A DNA stretch of 46,067 bases from Microseira wollei NIES-4236 (GTDB lineage Bacteria > Cyanobacteriota > Cyanobacteriia > Cyanobacteriales > Aerosakkonemataceae). The notes beneath the pieces were generated by a model. The model worked only from the letters and a program-made list of their open reading frames with translations. It did no database searches and was not told the DNA's origin. A program made the translations under genes and the position numbers. This document shows, in pieces, positions 45,851 to 46,067 of this stretch; positions within the stretch are counted from its first letter, which is position 1, and every line of letters begins with the position of its first letter. The stretch spans positions 1 through 46,067 of the forward strand of contig NZ_BLAY01000075.1 of the NCBI RefSeq assembly GCF_020521235.1. Direction: 5' to 3'.

Positions 45851-46067
45851 GGTAGTTGGTAATTGCTAATTGCTAATTGCTAATTGCTAATTTTCTTGGG
45901 TTTATTAGCCATTAGCCATTAGCCATTAGCCAAATTAGAATGCTAATTGCTAATTTTCTTGGGTTTATTAGCCATTAGCCATTAGCCATTAGCCAAATTA
46001 GAATGCTAATTGCTAATTTTCTTGGGTTTATTAGCCATTAGCCATTAGCCATTAGCCAAATTAGAAT
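45851..46067. repeat. Three copies of a 63-bp tandem repeat upstream of rpsE
   Basis: The phrase CTTGGGTTTATTAGCC starts at 45895, 45958 and 46021, an exact 63-bp period. Each unit has TTGCTAATTTT on one side and TTAGCCATTAGCCATTAGCC on the other, which are partly complementary. The array runs off the right edge inside the superoperon, where the upstream ribosomal gene (rplR in most bacteria) would be expected next. Confidence 0.9.

Noticed and set aside
1-46067. tRNA, rRNA, tmRNA, RNase P or SRP RNA genes
   Set aside because: Gaps were scanned by eye for cloverleaf and signature sequences; none was convincing. A covariance-model search was not possible.

Overview
The window looks like chromosomal DNA of a filamentous, Oscillatoriales-type cyanobacterium; the genus is not determined. 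The evidence is the HIP1 octamer (GCGATCGC) scattered through genes, the order rpsE-rplO-secY-adk-infA-rpmJ-rpsM-rpsK-rpoA-rplQ-truA-rplM-rpsI-rpmE-prfA, an rpmG-rpsR-RNase II/R cluster, very large PAS sensor kinases, REC-GAF-cyclase proteins, and dense short tandem repeats (TAATTGG-, GGCTAAT- and AATCTAA-type) in most intergenic gaps.

Layout. 1-883: eight copies of a 66-bp palindromic repeat. 964-2382: DUF2079 membrane protein. 2679-5047: ADP-ribosylglycohydrolase and a PlsC-like acyltransferase on the minus strand. 5709-6266: small FHA protein. 6353-9087 (minus): rpmG-rpsR-RNase. 9365-10624: moeA. 10949-18908: signalling cluster of a Cache/PAS hybrid kinase, a response regulator with an adenylate cyclase domain, and a response regulator-GGDEF gene interrupted by a 115-bp hairpin element. 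18961-20736: AMP-binding acyl-CoA-ligase-like protein with a DAHPTREE tandem repeat. 20813-22369: HxlR regulator divergent from a CDGSH protein and a pirin. 22409-29395: two paralogous multi-PAS histidine kinases. 29521-35843: a decayed accessory zone with an IS200/IS605-like remnant, a broken SDR gene, DUF2470, a frameshifted DJ-1/PfpI gene divergent from a LuxR/GAF regulator, three tandem XRE regulators plus two XRE fragments, an orphan protein, and a RelE-like toxin fragment fused out of frame to a GIY-YIG fragment next to an intact antitoxin-like gene. 35914-45838 (minus): the end of the ribosomal protein superoperon with rpoA, secY, adk, infA, truA and prfA.

How the genes may work together. 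The 10949-18908 cluster could pass one extracytoplasmic signal to two second messengers, cAMP and c-di-GMP, but the c-di-GMP arm is currently broken. HxlR, CDGSH and pirin form a compact, possibly redox-responsive module with a palindrome in the divergent promoter.

The most unusual theme is repeat traffic. The short repeat families that fill intergenic space, or sequences very like them, also lie in frame inside proteins: the ATPase domains of three kinases, one receiver domain, the ligase-like protein and the tail of the CDGSH protein. They also mark the edges of broken genes. No clear new defence or biosynthetic system was found. All family calls are from reading motifs; no database search was run.
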